A stretch of 26,267 bases of DNA, taken from NCBI GenBank assembly GCA_934153655.1, contig CAKPFH010000016.1, forward strand, positions 1 through 26,267, given 5' to 3'. Below are positions 14,543 through 22,190 of this stretch, piece by piece; positions within the stretch are counted from its first letter, which is position 1, and the number at the start of each line of letters is the position of its first letter. A program made the position numbers and the translations under genes. This DNA is from an uncultured Bacilli bacterium (GTDB lineage: Bacteria > Bacillota_I > Bacilli_A > RF39 > UBA660). The notes under the pieces were generated by a model that searched no databases, was not told the origin of the DNA, and saw only the letters and a list, made by a program, of their open reading frames with translations.

Positions 14543-15052
14543 ATGAATAAAGATGAAAATATTCAAATTAATATTAAGAAAAAAGATTTAATAAAAGGAG
14601 TAGGTGTCGTTTTAATAGCTTTAGCTATTTTAGGACTTTCTTTTATGGCTTCTAAAACTTATGGAAGTGGCAAGAATGCTTATAAGTTTACTGATATAAC
14701 AGTTGATGAGTATTTAGAATTAATGAATAGTGAAGAAAAACAAATAGTTTATCTATCTAAAAATGGATGTCCTTGGTGTGAAAAAGAAAATCCAATTATA
14801 AAAAAATTAGGAACTGAATATAATTTAAAAATTTATCGTTTAGATGCTACTAACTTTTTTGATAATGATACTAATCAATATACAGAAGATGGTAAGAAAT
14901 TTTTGAATTCTAATGAAGTATATAAAGATGGTTATGGTACTCCTAATACAATTATTGTAAAAGATGGTACAATTGTTGATGGTATTTATCAATATGAAGA
15001 TGAAGCTGGTTTACTTGAATTATTTAAAAATAATGGGTTTATAAATGAATAA
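14543..15052 (+). CDS. Membrane-anchored thioredoxin-like protein (CPWC)
   Basis: A 169-residue protein with one membrane helix (about 17-36), so the thioredoxin-like domain is outside. The redox motif is CPWC (C76-C79) in VYLSKNGCPWCEKENP. A cis-proline-like GTPNTIIVKDG lies near residue 137, and the terminal helix reads EDEAGLLELFKNNGF. An acidic N-rich insertion (FFDNDTNQYTEDG) lies between. Probably a thiol-disulfide oxidoreductase or a bacteriocin-accessory-like protein; I cannot name the substrate. The nearby secreted Cys-containing proteins are possible clients. ATG at 14543 follows GAGGTG; the GTG upstream sits in that ribosome site. The stop overlaps the start of the next gene by 8 bases. 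Confidence 0.8.
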   Translation: MNKDENIQINIKKKDLIKGVGVVLIALAILGLSFMASKTYGSGKNAYKFTDITVDEYLELMNSEEKQIVYLSKNGCPWCEKENPIIKKLGTEYNLKIYRLDATNFFDNDTNQYTEDGKKFLNSNEVYKDGYGTPNTIIVKDGTIVDGIYQYEDEAGLLELFKNNGFINE

Positions 15053-15470
15053 TAATATATATAAATTAGCTAAAAGATTTAAAGATAAGTATTTTGGAAC
15101 AATTGCTTTTCGTATAAAAGCTCATTCTAGTGTTATTCAACAACATTTAAATCCTGATGAAAAAGTTTTATATGTTTTTTGTGGTCAAAAAGGTTATTCT
15201 CATAAAGAAATATTTTCAAGTTGTGTAATTGCTTTAACTAATGAAAGAATAATGATAGCAACTAAAAGAGTAGTATGGGGTTATTTTTTAACAACAGTAA
15301 CTCCTGAATTATTCAATGATTTAAAAGTACAATCAGGAATACTTTTTGGTCGAATAATGATAGATACAGCTAAAGAATTAATTGTTGTTTCAAATCTTAG
15401 TAAAGCTTCTTTAAATGAAGTAGAAACAGCTATTTCTACTTATATGAACCAATATGGTAAAAAAGAATAA
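15045..15470 (+). CDS. PH-domain-like cytoplasmic protein
   Basis: A 141-residue protein without signal or membrane segment. It has a helical start, LNPDEKVLYVFCGQKG, then VIALTNERIMIATKRVVWGY and a terminal helix LNEVETAISTYMNQYG. The order of an ExxLYV strand, an xxALTNERIMIATK strand pair and a final amphipathic helix is the bacterial PH (bPH/YokE-like) pattern; such domains usually bind partners rather than act as enzymes. Function unknown. It overlaps the thioredoxin-like gene by 8 bases (ATGAATAA), so expression is coupled. It is followed by a strong terminator. Confidence 0.6.
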   Translation: MNNNIYKLAKRFKDKYFGTIAFRIKAHSSVIQQHLNPDEKVLYVFCGQKGYSHKEIFSSCVIALTNERIMIATKRVVWGYFLTTVTPELFNDLKVQSGILFGRIMIDTAKELIVVSNLSKASLNEVETAISTYMNQYGKKE

Positions 15471-15498
15471 AATTCTAATTAAGTTTAGAATTTTTTTT
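15470..15498 (+). terminator. Rho-independent terminator after PH-like gene
   Basis: AATTCTAA (15471-15478) pairs with TTAGAATT (15485-15492) around 6 bases, then a T-run. On the minus strand the same stem precedes a partial T-run, so it may also serve the convergent small gene. Confidence 0.8.
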
Positions 15499-15715
15499 AG
15501 AATAGGCTCCTAGTTATTATAAAAGTTAAAAATAATAACTCTAAAAATAAAATAAAACAATTTATTTTGGTAAAAGCAATTAAAATTATAAATAATTGAT
15601 AAACACATATTATTAGAATAATACTTGTTATTATATTATAGAAAAAACTTGTTTTTCTTCTAGTTCTACAAGTATTACAATAACAAAACATTCCGTGATT
15701 TCTTTTTTTAAACAT
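15497..15715 (-). CDS. Small Cys-motif membrane protein, hypothetical
   Basis: A 72-residue protein I do not recognise. A basic head with a cysteine cluster (FCYCNTCRTRRK, C-x-C-x2-C, with a histidine earlier) is followed by two hydrophobic stretches (about 25-47 and 52-69). The ATG has GGTGAT 5 bases upstream, the same ribosome site type used by other genes here, which supports it being real. The cysteines could bind a metal at the cytoplasmic membrane face. Convergent with the PH-like gene and sharing its terminator. Confidence 0.55.
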   Translation of the reverse strand: MFKKRNHGMFCYCNTCRTRRKTSFFYNIITSIILIICVYQLFIILIAFTKINCFILFLELLFLTFIITRSLF

Positions 15716-15779
15716 AATATCACCATAGTATTTTATGTTTTATTTTTAAAATAGTATAGTTTTTTTTCTTTAAGTAGTA

Positions 15780-15785
15780 TATAAT
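15780..15785 (+). promoter_or_regulatory. -10 element before deacetylase-galE operon
   Basis: TATAAT about 19 bases before the ATG, with a weak TAGTTT 16 bases upstream. Confidence 0.45.
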
Positions 15786-15803
15786 ATATTTGAAAGGATA
15801 GTT

Positions 15804-17009
15804 ATGAAAAAAATTATTGGTTTATTAATTGTTATTTTATTTTTTAGTGGTTGTTCTTCTAGTAGTTTAGATCCTGTTGAAGAGATTAAAACAGATTTTA
15901 AAAATATGAGTTTAAAAGAAACAGAGGAGTATGCAAGTAAACATGATTTAGTTATTACTAAGACATATGAATATGATGATACTATTAGTAAAGATGTAGT
16001 TATTAGTAGTAAGTTAGATAATAAAAAATTAGATTTAGTTATTTCAAAGGGAAGTATTCCTGTTTCTGATTTTAAAGAGAAGGGTGTTAATGAACTTGGA
16101 AAAGTTCCTATTATGATGTATCATGGTATTAGAAAGAAAACTAGTACTTCAACGGGTACTATTGGTGGTAATGTTGATAAAGATGGTTATAATAGAACTC
16201 CTGATGCTTTTAGAGAAGACTTAGAATTTTATTATCAAAATGGTTATCGAATGATAAGACTTAATGATTATATAAATGGAATTGTTGATGTTACTTTAGG
16301 TAATAGTCCAATTATTTTGACTTTTGATGATGGTAATGAAGATAATTTTAAAGTTATTGGGGTTAATGATGATGGTTCTTTAAAATTTGATCCAGATTCT
16401 GCTATAGGTATTCTTGAAGCTTTTAAGAAAAAATATCCTGATTTTAAGGTAACAGCTACTTTCTTTTTAACGGGAGCTTTGTGTAATCAACCAAAGTATA
16501 ATGAAGAAATTATTAAATGGTTAGTTACCAATGGTTATGATGTTGGTAATCATACCAAAACTCATCTAGATATTAAAAAATCTAGTAGTGAAAGAGTTCA
16601 AATGGAAATATCTTATGTATATGATCAGTTAGAAACTATTATTCCAGATAAATATGTAAAAATAATTGCTTTACCATTTGGTTCACCTTATAAGAAAACT
16701 CATGATAATTATAAATACGTTTTAGAAACTAATTATAATAATAAAACTTATAAAACGGATGGAGCTCTTCGAGTAGGGTGGGAACCTGAAGTATCTTGCT
16801 TTGATAAAACTTTTGATAAAACTTTCTTAAAAAGATGTCGAGCTTATGATAATAATTCCAAAGAATTTGATATAACCATGGTATTTAATATGTTAAAGAA
16901 AACCAGATTTATCTCTGATGGAGATGCTTCTTTAATAACTATACCAGAGTCTTTAAAAGATAAAATTATAGAAACTGATAAAAAAATAGTAACTTATAAG
17001 GAGGATTAA
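15804..17009 (+). CDS. Lipoprotein polysaccharide deacetylase (CE4/NodB family)
   Basis: A 401-residue lipoprotein: signal peptide with lipobox FSGC (C17), then a PASTA-like segment (about 35-83, EYASKHDLVITKT ... LDLVISKG), then a CE4 deacetylase domain. NodB motifs: IMMYHGI (104-109), TFDDG (D175/D176), ATFFLTGAL (~218) and the metal-binding NHTKTH (H250, H254). The third motif reads ALPFG (289-293), with alanine where the usual RxPxG arginine stands, so catalysis may be altered. It would remove acetyl groups from peptidoglycan or a surface sugar polymer; the PASTA-like part would suit peptidoglycan. Its stop overlaps the galE start (TAATG), so the two are coupled. Confidence 0.85.
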   Translation: MKKIIGLLIVILFFSGCSSSSLDPVEEIKTDFKNMSLKETEEYASKHDLVITKTYEYDDTISKDVVISSKLDNKKLDLVISKGSIPVSDFKEKGVNELGKVPIMMYHGIRKKTSTSTGTIGGNVDKDGYNRTPDAFREDLEFYYQNGYRMIRLNDYINGIVDVTLGNSPIILTFDDGNEDNFKVIGVNDDGSLKFDPDSAIGILEAFKKKYPDFKVTATFFLTGALCNQPKYNEEIIKWLVTNGYDVGNHTKTHLDIKKSSSERVQMEISYVYDQLETIIPDKYVKIIALPFGSPYKKTHDNYKYVLETNYNNKTYKTDGALRVGWEPEVSCFDKTFDKTFLKRCRAYDNNSKEFDITMVFNMLKKTRFISDGDASLITIPESLKDKIIETDKKIVTYKED

Positions 17010-18007
17010 TGAAAGTACTTGTAACTGGAGGATGTGGTTATATTGGATCACATACAACTGTTAGATTATTAGAAACTGGTAATGAAGTTATCATTGTTGA
17101 CAATTTAGTTAATAGTAAAAAAGAAACTCTTGATAATATAAAAAAAATAACAGGAAAGAGTGTTACTTTTTATCAAGAAGATTTATGTAATTTAGAAAGT
17201 TTAGAAAAAATTTTTTTAGAAAATGAAATAGATGCTGTTATTCATTTTGCAGGCTTAAAAGCCGTTGGAGAAAGTGTTGAAATACCACTTCGTTATTATC
17301 AAAATAACTTAGTATCTACCATGAATTTACTTTATTGTATGGAAAAATATCATGTTAATAAATTAGTTTTTTCATCAAGTGCCACCGTTTATGGTAGTCC
17401 TAAAACTTTACCTATTTTAGAAGATTTTCCATTATCAACAACAAATCCTTATGGAACAACTAAGTTGATAATTGAAAATATTTTAACTGATGTTTATAAA
17501 GCAAATAATAATCTTGATATTACTATTTTAAGATATTTTAATCCAATCGGAGCTCATAAATCAGGATTACTAGGTGAAGATCCTAATGGTATTCCTAATA
17601 ACTTAATGCCATATATTGTAAAAGTAGCCTTCAATGAATTACCCGTTTTAAATATTTTTGGATCTGACTATGATACCGTTGATGGAACCGGTGTACGTGA
17701 TTATATTCATGTAATGGATTTAGCTGAAGGACATATCTTAGCTTTAAATAATAAGAAAAAAGGTTTGAAAATCTATAATTTAGGAACTGGAAAAGGAACT
17801 AGCGTTTTAGAACTTGTTAATATGTTTTCTAAAGTAAATAATGTTAAAGTTAACTATAAAATAGTTGATCGAAGACCAGGAGATATTGCTTCTTGCTATG
17901 CATCATCTAAAAAGGCTTTTGACGAACTTGGTTTTAAATGCCAATATACAATTGAAGATATGTGTCGAGATAGTTATAACTTTGTTAAAAATAATCTTAA
18001 TCGATAA
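17009..18007 (+). CDS. galE: UDP-glucose 4-epimerase GalE
   Basis: A 332-residue extended SDR that interconverts UDP-glucose and UDP-galactose (possibly also the N-acetyl forms). NAD-binding TGGCGYIGS (6-14), HFAGLKAVGES, catalytic FSSSATVYG (S124), and Y148/K152 in NPYGTTK. RYFNPIGAH, GVRDYIHVMDLA and YNLGTGKGTSVLE are typical of GalE. Length and motifs are complete. The AUG overlaps the stop codon of the deacetylase gene (TAATG), and GGAGG within that gene's end serves as ribosome site. The 3' end overlaps the convergent YqfQ-like gene by 11 bases. Supplies sugar nucleotide for surface polymers or galactose use; no other gal gene is here. Confidence 0.95.
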   Translation: MKVLVTGGCGYIGSHTTVRLLETGNEVIIVDNLVNSKKETLDNIKKITGKSVTFYQEDLCNLESLEKIFLENEIDAVIHFAGLKAVGESVEIPLRYYQNNLVSTMNLLYCMEKYHVNKLVFSSSATVYGSPKTLPILEDFPLSTTNPYGTTKLIIENILTDVYKANNNLDITILRYFNPIGAHKSGLLGEDPNGIPNNLMPYIVKVAFNELPVLNIFGSDYDTVDGTGVRDYIHVMDLAEGHILALNNKKKGLKIYNLGTGKGTSVLELVNMFSKVNNVKVNYKIVDRRPGDIASCYASSKKAFDELGFKCQYTIEDMCRDSYNFVKNNLNR

Positions 18008-18311
18008 AGAAAGTTGGTAAGTTTTGCTTACTTTCTTTTTTTTCAACCACTTCTTCTTTTTTAGTTACTACTTCTTTATCAGACTCATTAAAAGCAGACA
18101 TAATATGACCAAAACTTCTTACATTTTGCCATACTGGTTTAATTTGATAATAAACAGGAATTGCTTGATTAATAACATTTAAAGTCTTTTGGGTATTAGT
18201 TAATAAAGAACCCCATTTTATATTACTAAATGCTTTAAAAATACTAGGTTTAGCTACAGCATACATAGAATTATTTACAAAAGGATAGAAATTATAAGGA
18301 TTATTATACAT
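17997..18311 (-). CDS. yqfQ: YqfQ/VrrA-like spore protein
   Basis: A 104-residue protein resembling the YqfQ/VrrA family of Bacillus, sporulation-associated proteins. The recognisable core is SNIKWGSLLTNTQKTLNVIN followed by QAIPVYYQIKPVWQNVRSF and an MSAFN helix, matching the family pattern NTQKTLNVxNQAIP. The start is rich in Tyr/Asn/Pro (MYNNPYNFYPF), like several coat proteins. The tail is a charged Lys/Glu/Val region ending TFFID. The ATG is preceded by GAGGTGA. It overlaps galE's end by 11 bases on the opposite strand. A sigma-K-like promoter is upstream. Precise function in this lineage unknown. Confidence 0.72.
   Translation of the reverse strand: MYNNPYNFYPFVNNSMYAVAKPSIFKAFSNIKWGSLLTNTQKTLNVINQAIPVYYQIKPVWQNVRSFGHIMSAFNESDKEVVTKKEEVVEKKESKQNLPTFFID
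18007..18044 (+). terminator. Rho-independent terminator of galE
   Basis: AAGAAA (18007-18012) and GTAAG (18017-18021) pair with CTTAC (18027-18031) and TTTCTT (18032-18037), one 4-base bulge, then T-run. It lies inside the 3' coding end of the opposite-strand gene. Confidence 0.7.
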
Positions 18312-18327
18312 ATATTCACCTCTACAA

Positions 18328-18353
18328 TATTATATGAAATGTTAAAAAAATGT
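18328..18353 (-). promoter_or_regulatory. Candidate sigma-K promoter of yqfQ-like gene
   Basis: Minus strand: AC (18353-18352, context AACA), 15 bases, CATATAATA (18336-18328), matching CATANNNTA. A sigma-A -10 (TATAAT) is embedded in the same bases, so assignment is ambiguous. Confidence 0.45.
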
Positions 18354-18375
18354 TTATTATTTTTAAAATTTATTA

Positions 18376-18381
18376 TATAAT
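18376..18381 (+). promoter_or_regulatory. -10 element before membrane protein-truB operon
   Basis: TATAAT 15 bases before the ATG; the leader would be very short. No good -35 seen. Confidence 0.4.
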
Positions 18382-18396
18382 GAAAGCGGTGATGTT

Positions 18397-18912
18397 ATGC
18401 AAATATTAGACTTTTTTCTATGTGATACCATAGGATATTTAAAAGTAATGTCTTTAATTAAAACTTTACTTAATATTATTAGATTTGTTATACCAATTAT
18501 TTTAGTTGTTCTAATTATTACTGATTTATTTAAAAATGTTTTAAATCCTAATAATAAAGAATCAGTTAATAAAATTAAATCAAGAATTATAGCAGCTATT
18601 ATTATTTTTTTAGTACCAACTTTAGTTAGTTTAGTTGTTTATTTAATTCAAGTTATTTTAGATGATAATTCTAGTGGTGAATATAAAATTTCTTCTTGTT
18701 ATACTAATGCTACCAGTGTCTGTATAGAAAAAGTAGAAAAATATTTAGATTGTAGTGATATAACTAATTCTGAAAGTAAAAAGAAATGTCTTACTTATAG
18801 AGGCTGTAATGATTATAAATTAACTAATAGTTGTTCTTTAACAACCAAATTAAATGAAGGAAATTGTAGTACTTATAATAAAGATTCTAACTACAATATA
18901 TATAGAAGATAA
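18397..18912 (+). CDS. Membrane protein with Cys-rich tail, unknown
   Basis: A 171-residue protein I cannot name. It has two long hydrophobic helices (about 24-44 and 65-87) joined by a basic loop (FKNVLNPNNKESVNKIKSR), then an 80-residue tail with seven cysteines (residues ~101-160). The tail probably lies outside the membrane and forms disulfides. The twin-helix part resembles TrbC/VirB2 pilin-like membrane proteins in shape, but the sequence evidence is weak. The ATG is preceded by GGTGAT. Its stop overlaps the truB start (TAATG), so its expression is tied to a housekeeping tRNA enzyme, an unexpected partner. Confidence 0.6.
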   Translation: MQILDFFLCDTIGYLKVMSLIKTLLNIIRFVIPIILVVLIITDLFKNVLNPNNKESVNKIKSRIIAAIIIFLVPTLVSLVVYLIQVILDDNSSGEYKISSCYTNATSVCIEKVEKYLDCSDITNSESKKKCLTYRGCNDYKLTNSCSLTTKLNEGNCSTYNKDSNYNIYRR

Positions 18913-19745
18913 TGGATGGAATAATAATAATTAATAAAGAAAAAGGTTTAACCTCACGTGATGTAGTAAATTTAGTAGGTAAAAAATTAAATACAAGAAA
19001 AGTAGGACATGCTGGTACTCTTGATCCTATGGCAACTGGTGTTTTAGTAATTGGAGTTGGTAAGGGAACCAAAGTTTTAGATTTATTAACAATGGATACC
19101 AAAGAATATATAGCAACAGCAAAAGTAGGAATAGAAACCGATACTTATGATATAACTGGTAATGTTTTAAAAACTGAAACTAATTATAAATTAGAAAAAG
19201 ATCTTTTAGAAAATACTTTAAATACTTTCTTAGGAAGTTATAATCAAGTAGTTCCTAAATATTCAGCTGTAAAAATAAATGGAAAAAAATTATATGAATA
19301 TGCTAGAAATAATTTAGAAGTTACTTTACCAGAAAGATTAGTAACTATTTATAAAATTGAATTATTAAACTATTCTCAAGATGAATTTACTTTTAAAGTT
19401 TTAGTAAGTAAAGGAACTTATATAAGAAGTTTAGTTCATGATATAGGTGTTAGATTAAATATACCGATGACTTTAAAAGAATTAGTAAGAACTAAAAGTG
19501 GTAAATTTGAATTAAAAAATAGTAATTATTTAAATGATGATTATAAATTTATTAAAATTCAAGATGCTCTTGATTATCCAAAAGTAGTAATTAAAGACTT
19601 GAATATGTTAAAAAGAGTAAAAAATGGTAATTCTCTTAAATTGGATGAAAACTCTTTATATTTAACTATTTTAGATGATAAATTTAATATTATAGCTATT
19701 TATAAAAAAGAAAAATTAGAATATAAAGCTTTTAAGGTATTTTAA
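18912..19745 (+). CDS. truB: tRNA pseudouridine-55 synthase TruB
   Basis: Makes pseudouridine 55 in the T-loop of tRNAs. It starts with MDGIIIINKEKGLTSRDVVN; the catalytic motif is GHAGTLDPMATGVL with D38. KEYIATAKVGIETDTYDITG and KGTYIRSLVHDIG (about 172-184) are family signatures. A C-terminal PUA-like part (about 220-277) is shorter and more divergent. At 277 residues it is slightly shorter than Bacillus TruB (309). Start overlaps the previous stop (TAATG). RibF, its usual neighbour in Bacilli, is not here. Confidence 0.94.
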   Translation: MDGIIIINKEKGLTSRDVVNLVGKKLNTRKVGHAGTLDPMATGVLVIGVGKGTKVLDLLTMDTKEYIATAKVGIETDTYDITGNVLKTETNYKLEKDLLENTLNTFLGSYNQVVPKYSAVKINGKKLYEYARNNLEVTLPERLVTIYKIELLNYSQDEFTFKVLVSKGTYIRSLVHDIGVRLNIPMTLKELVRTKSGKFELKNSNYLNDDYKFIKIQDALDYPKVVIKDLNMLKRVKNGNSLKLDENSLYLTILDDKFNIIAIYKKEKLEYKAFKVF

Positions 19746-19759
19746 TTTTTTTTTAAATA

Positions 19760-19768
19760 TGCTATAAT
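19760..19768 (+). promoter_or_regulatory. Extended -10 promoter of Big2 protein
   Basis: TGCTATAAT, with no clear -35. A preceding T-run without a stem (19744-19753) is not a convincing terminator for truB. Confidence 0.55.
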
Positions 19769-19794
19769 TTTTCTATAGAATATAGGAGGTATTT

Positions 19795-21567
19795 ATGTAT
19801 ACAGAATATAGTAGCAATAATATGGATAATAATAACAATTATAATGATTATAGTAGCTATAATAATTATAATAATGTTCCTAAAGCTAATAAGTTTTTAA
19901 GTATTTTATGGAAGATTTTATTAGTAATTATTATTTTAATTATTGGTTTTATGTTACTGATAAAATTTAATGTTATTAGTTTTTCATCTAGTGTTATGCC
20001 AAATGCTATTTTATTAAATCAGAATGAAGTAGGTATTAAAAAAGGAAAAAGTTATCAATTAGTTTCAACGGTTTTACCGGAAAATGCTAATAATAAACAG
20101 GTAATATGGACAAGTAGTGATCCAAAAATAGTTTCAGTTAATGAAACAACTGGTTATATAACAGGTTTAAAAGAGGGATCAGCTACTATTACCGTTAAAA
20201 CTTTAATTAATGATGTTTCTACCGATTGTGTTGTTAATGTAACTGATAAAAATGTTTTAGTAACTAGTATTACTATTCATCAAAAACAAATAAATATAGC
20301 AGTTGGTTATACCCAAAGTTTAAGTTATACCGTTTTACCTAAAAATGCAACCGAGAATAGTTTAATTTTTACAAGTAGTGATTCTAGTGTTGCAACCGTT
20401 GATGGTAAAGGTCTTGTTAAAGGTTTAAAAGAAGGGTCAGCAGTTATTACGGTTTCATCTAGTAATTCTAAAGTAAAAGATACGGCTTATGTTACCGTTT
20501 ATAAAAATGGAGGTACTACGGTTGTTGATGGAGAACCAGTTAAAACTTCAACTTATCCTAAATCTATTACTTTAAATCCAACGGAACTTAATTTAAATCT
20601 TGCTTCAACTAGTCAAATAGTAGCAACTATTTCCCCAAAAGATGCTAATTCAAGTATTTCTTGGTCAAGTTCTAATTCAAGAGTTGCAATCGTTGATAGT
20701 AATGGTTTAGTAAAAGCAGTTGGGGTTGGAGAAGCTTTAATTGTTGCTAAAACAGTTAATAATTTAACTGCTAATGTTAAAGTAACCGTAGGTAATTACA
20801 ATACTAGAGTAAAAAGAATTATGATAACAACTAATTATTTAGCTCTTACTCTTGGTCATACTGAACAATTTGTTGTTGAATTTACTCCAAAAGATGCTTC
20901 TAATAAAACGATTTATTGGTCTAGTAGTAATTCAAATGTTGTTACAGTTGATGCAAGTGGTATCATAAAAGCTGTAGGAGCCGGAACAGCAACTATAAAA
21001 GCAACTAGTGCTGATGGAGGGTATACTGATACAGCAACCATTGAAGTTAGTAACTATGGAAATGTTATCTCAGCTAAAAGTATAACTTTTGATAAAAGTA
21101 GTTATATCGTTGGAGTTAATAAAACCATTAATATAACTCCAATTATTACTCCAAGTAATGCAACTTATAAAGCTGTTACTTTTGAAAGTTCCGATCCAAG
21201 TATAGCAACCGTTGATAAAAACGGAGTTATAACAGGTTTAAAAGCTGGAACAGTTAATATAGAAGCTCGCTTAAATAAAAGTAATTTAAAAGCTGTTGTT
21301 AAAGTAGAAGTTAAATACATACCAGCAACTAGTATTAAATTAAATAGTTCAAATATTAATCTAAAAAAAGGTGAAACTTATACAATAGTTGCTAGTATTG
21401 TTCCAAGTGATGCCTCATCAACAACTTTAGAATATACAAGTAATAATCCAAGTATTGCAACTGTTGATAGTAATGGTATTATAATGGGTTTAAATACAGG
21501 TCAAGCTATAATAACAATTAAAACTAAAGATAATGTAGTAGCAACTACTATAGTAAATGTAAATTAA
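19795..21567 (+). CDS. Membrane-anchored surface protein with six Big2 Ig-like repeats
   Basis: A 590-residue protein. The cytoplasmic head is Asn/Tyr/Ser-rich (residues 1-30), followed by one membrane helix (about 40-61) with no cleavage site, so it is a type II anchored protein. The rest is six bacterial Ig-like group 2 (Big2) domains starting near residues 67, 154, 252, 337, 424 and 508. Each carries the signature SSDPxIATVD-xxGxIxGLKxGxAxITV or close variants, for example TSSDSSVATVDGKGLVKG and SSDPSIATVDKNGVITG. Such repeats bind carbohydrates or extend adhesins from the wall. No catalytic or sorting domain is present. AGGAGG precedes the ATG, and a terminator follows. Repeats differ from each other throughout, so this is an old expansion. 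Confidence 0.9.
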   Translation: MYTEYSSNNMDNNNNYNDYSSYNNYNNVPKANKFLSILWKILLVIIILIIGFMLLIKFNVISFSSSVMPNAILLNQNEVGIKKGKSYQLVSTVLPENANNKQVIWTSSDPKIVSVNETTGYITGLKEGSATITVKTLINDVSTDCVVNVTDKNVLVTSITIHQKQINIAVGYTQSLSYTVLPKNATENSLIFTSSDSSVATVDGKGLVKGLKEGSAVITVSSSNSKVKDTAYVTVYKNGGTTVVDGEPVKTSTYPKSITLNPTELNLNLASTSQIVATISPKDANSSISWSSSNSRVAIVDSNGLVKAVGVGEALIVAKTVNNLTANVKVTVGNYNTRVKRIMITTNYLALTLGHTEQFVVEFTPKDASNKTIYWSSSNSNVVTVDASGIIKAVGAGTATIKATSADGGYTDTATIEVSNYGNVISAKSITFDKSSYIVGVNKTINITPIITPSNATYKAVTFESSDPSIATVDKNGVITGLKAGTVNIEARLNKSNLKAVVKVEVKYIPATSIKLNSSNINLKKGETYTIVASIVPSDASSTTLEYTSNNPSIATVDSNGIIMGLNTGQAIITIKTKDNVVATTIVNVN

Positions 21568-21589
21568 GTGAATTATTTTCACTTTTTTT
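21566..21589 (+). terminator. Rho-independent terminator after Big2 gene
   Basis: AAGTGAA (21566-21572) pairs with TTCACTT (21578-21584), then a T-run. Confidence 0.8.
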
Positions 21590-21611
21590 CATATACTTAA
21601 CTGGTGATAAA

Positions 21612-22190
21612 ATGGATAATAATATTAGTAAATTTATTAAACCTAAAAAGAAAAATTTTTTTATTAGCTTATTAAACAAATTATTAGTTTGTTTTATATT
21701 AGTTATTATCTGTTTAATTTTAATGAAAACAAATAAGAAATTCAATAGTTTTATTAATAATAAAGTATTTAAAGATAATATAAGTTTTGCTTATATAAAT
21801 AATTTATATAATAAATACTTTGGAAAAGTTTTACCAAGTTATTCTACTAAAGAAACCGAACAAGTTTTTAATGAAAAATTAACTTATCAAAGTATTAATT
21901 CTTATTATGATGGTTATAAATTAATAGTTAATGATAAATATTTAGTTCCAATTATTCAATCAGGAGTAGTAATATTTTCTGGTAATATAGATAACTATGG
22001 TAATACTATTATTATAAATGGAGAAGATGGAGTTAATATTTGGTATGCTAATATAGAAAATACAAGTTTAAAATTATATGATTATGTAAAAAAAGGAACA
22101 TATCTTGGTGAAACTAAAGATAATAACTTATACTTAGTTATAGAAAAAAATCAAGAATATTTAAAATTTGATGATTATTACCAAGGTTAA
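21612..22190 (+). CDS. spoIVFA: SpoIVFA-like regulator of sigma-K processing
   Basis: A 192-residue membrane protein with one helix (about 20-40) and a C-terminal M23/LytM-like fold lacking the usual zinc-binding HxxxD and HxH residues. In Bacillus, SpoIVFA holds the SpoIVFB protease inactive in the outer forespore membrane until SpoIVB cleaves it. YLVPIIQSGVVIFSG, YGNTIIINGEDGVNIWYANI and LKLYDYVKKGTYLGETKDN follow the LytM strand pattern; the last block closely resembles the YDFVDKGKKLG stretch of Bacillus SpoIVFA. It is shorter than the Bacillus protein (264), mainly in the N-terminal cytoplasmic part. GGTGAT precedes the ATG. It overlaps the protease gene by 20 bases, the classic spoIVFA-spoIVFB arrangement. 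CATATACT at 21590-21597 could be a sigma-E -10, but no -35 supports it. Confidence 0.82.
   Translation: MDNNISKFIKPKKKNFFISLLNKLLVCFILVIICLILMKTNKKFNSFINNKVFKDNISFAYINNLYNKYFGKVLPSYSTKETEQVFNEKLTYQSINSYYDGYKLIVNDKYLVPIIQSGVVIFSGNIDNYGNTIIINGEDGVNIWYANIENTSLKLYDYVKKGTYLGETKDNNLYLVIEKNQEYLKFDDYYQG

Noticed and set aside
21590..21597. Sigma-E promoter for spoIVFA
   Set aside because: CATATACT fits the -10, but no acceptable -35 at 13-15 bases, and the region is occupied by a terminator.
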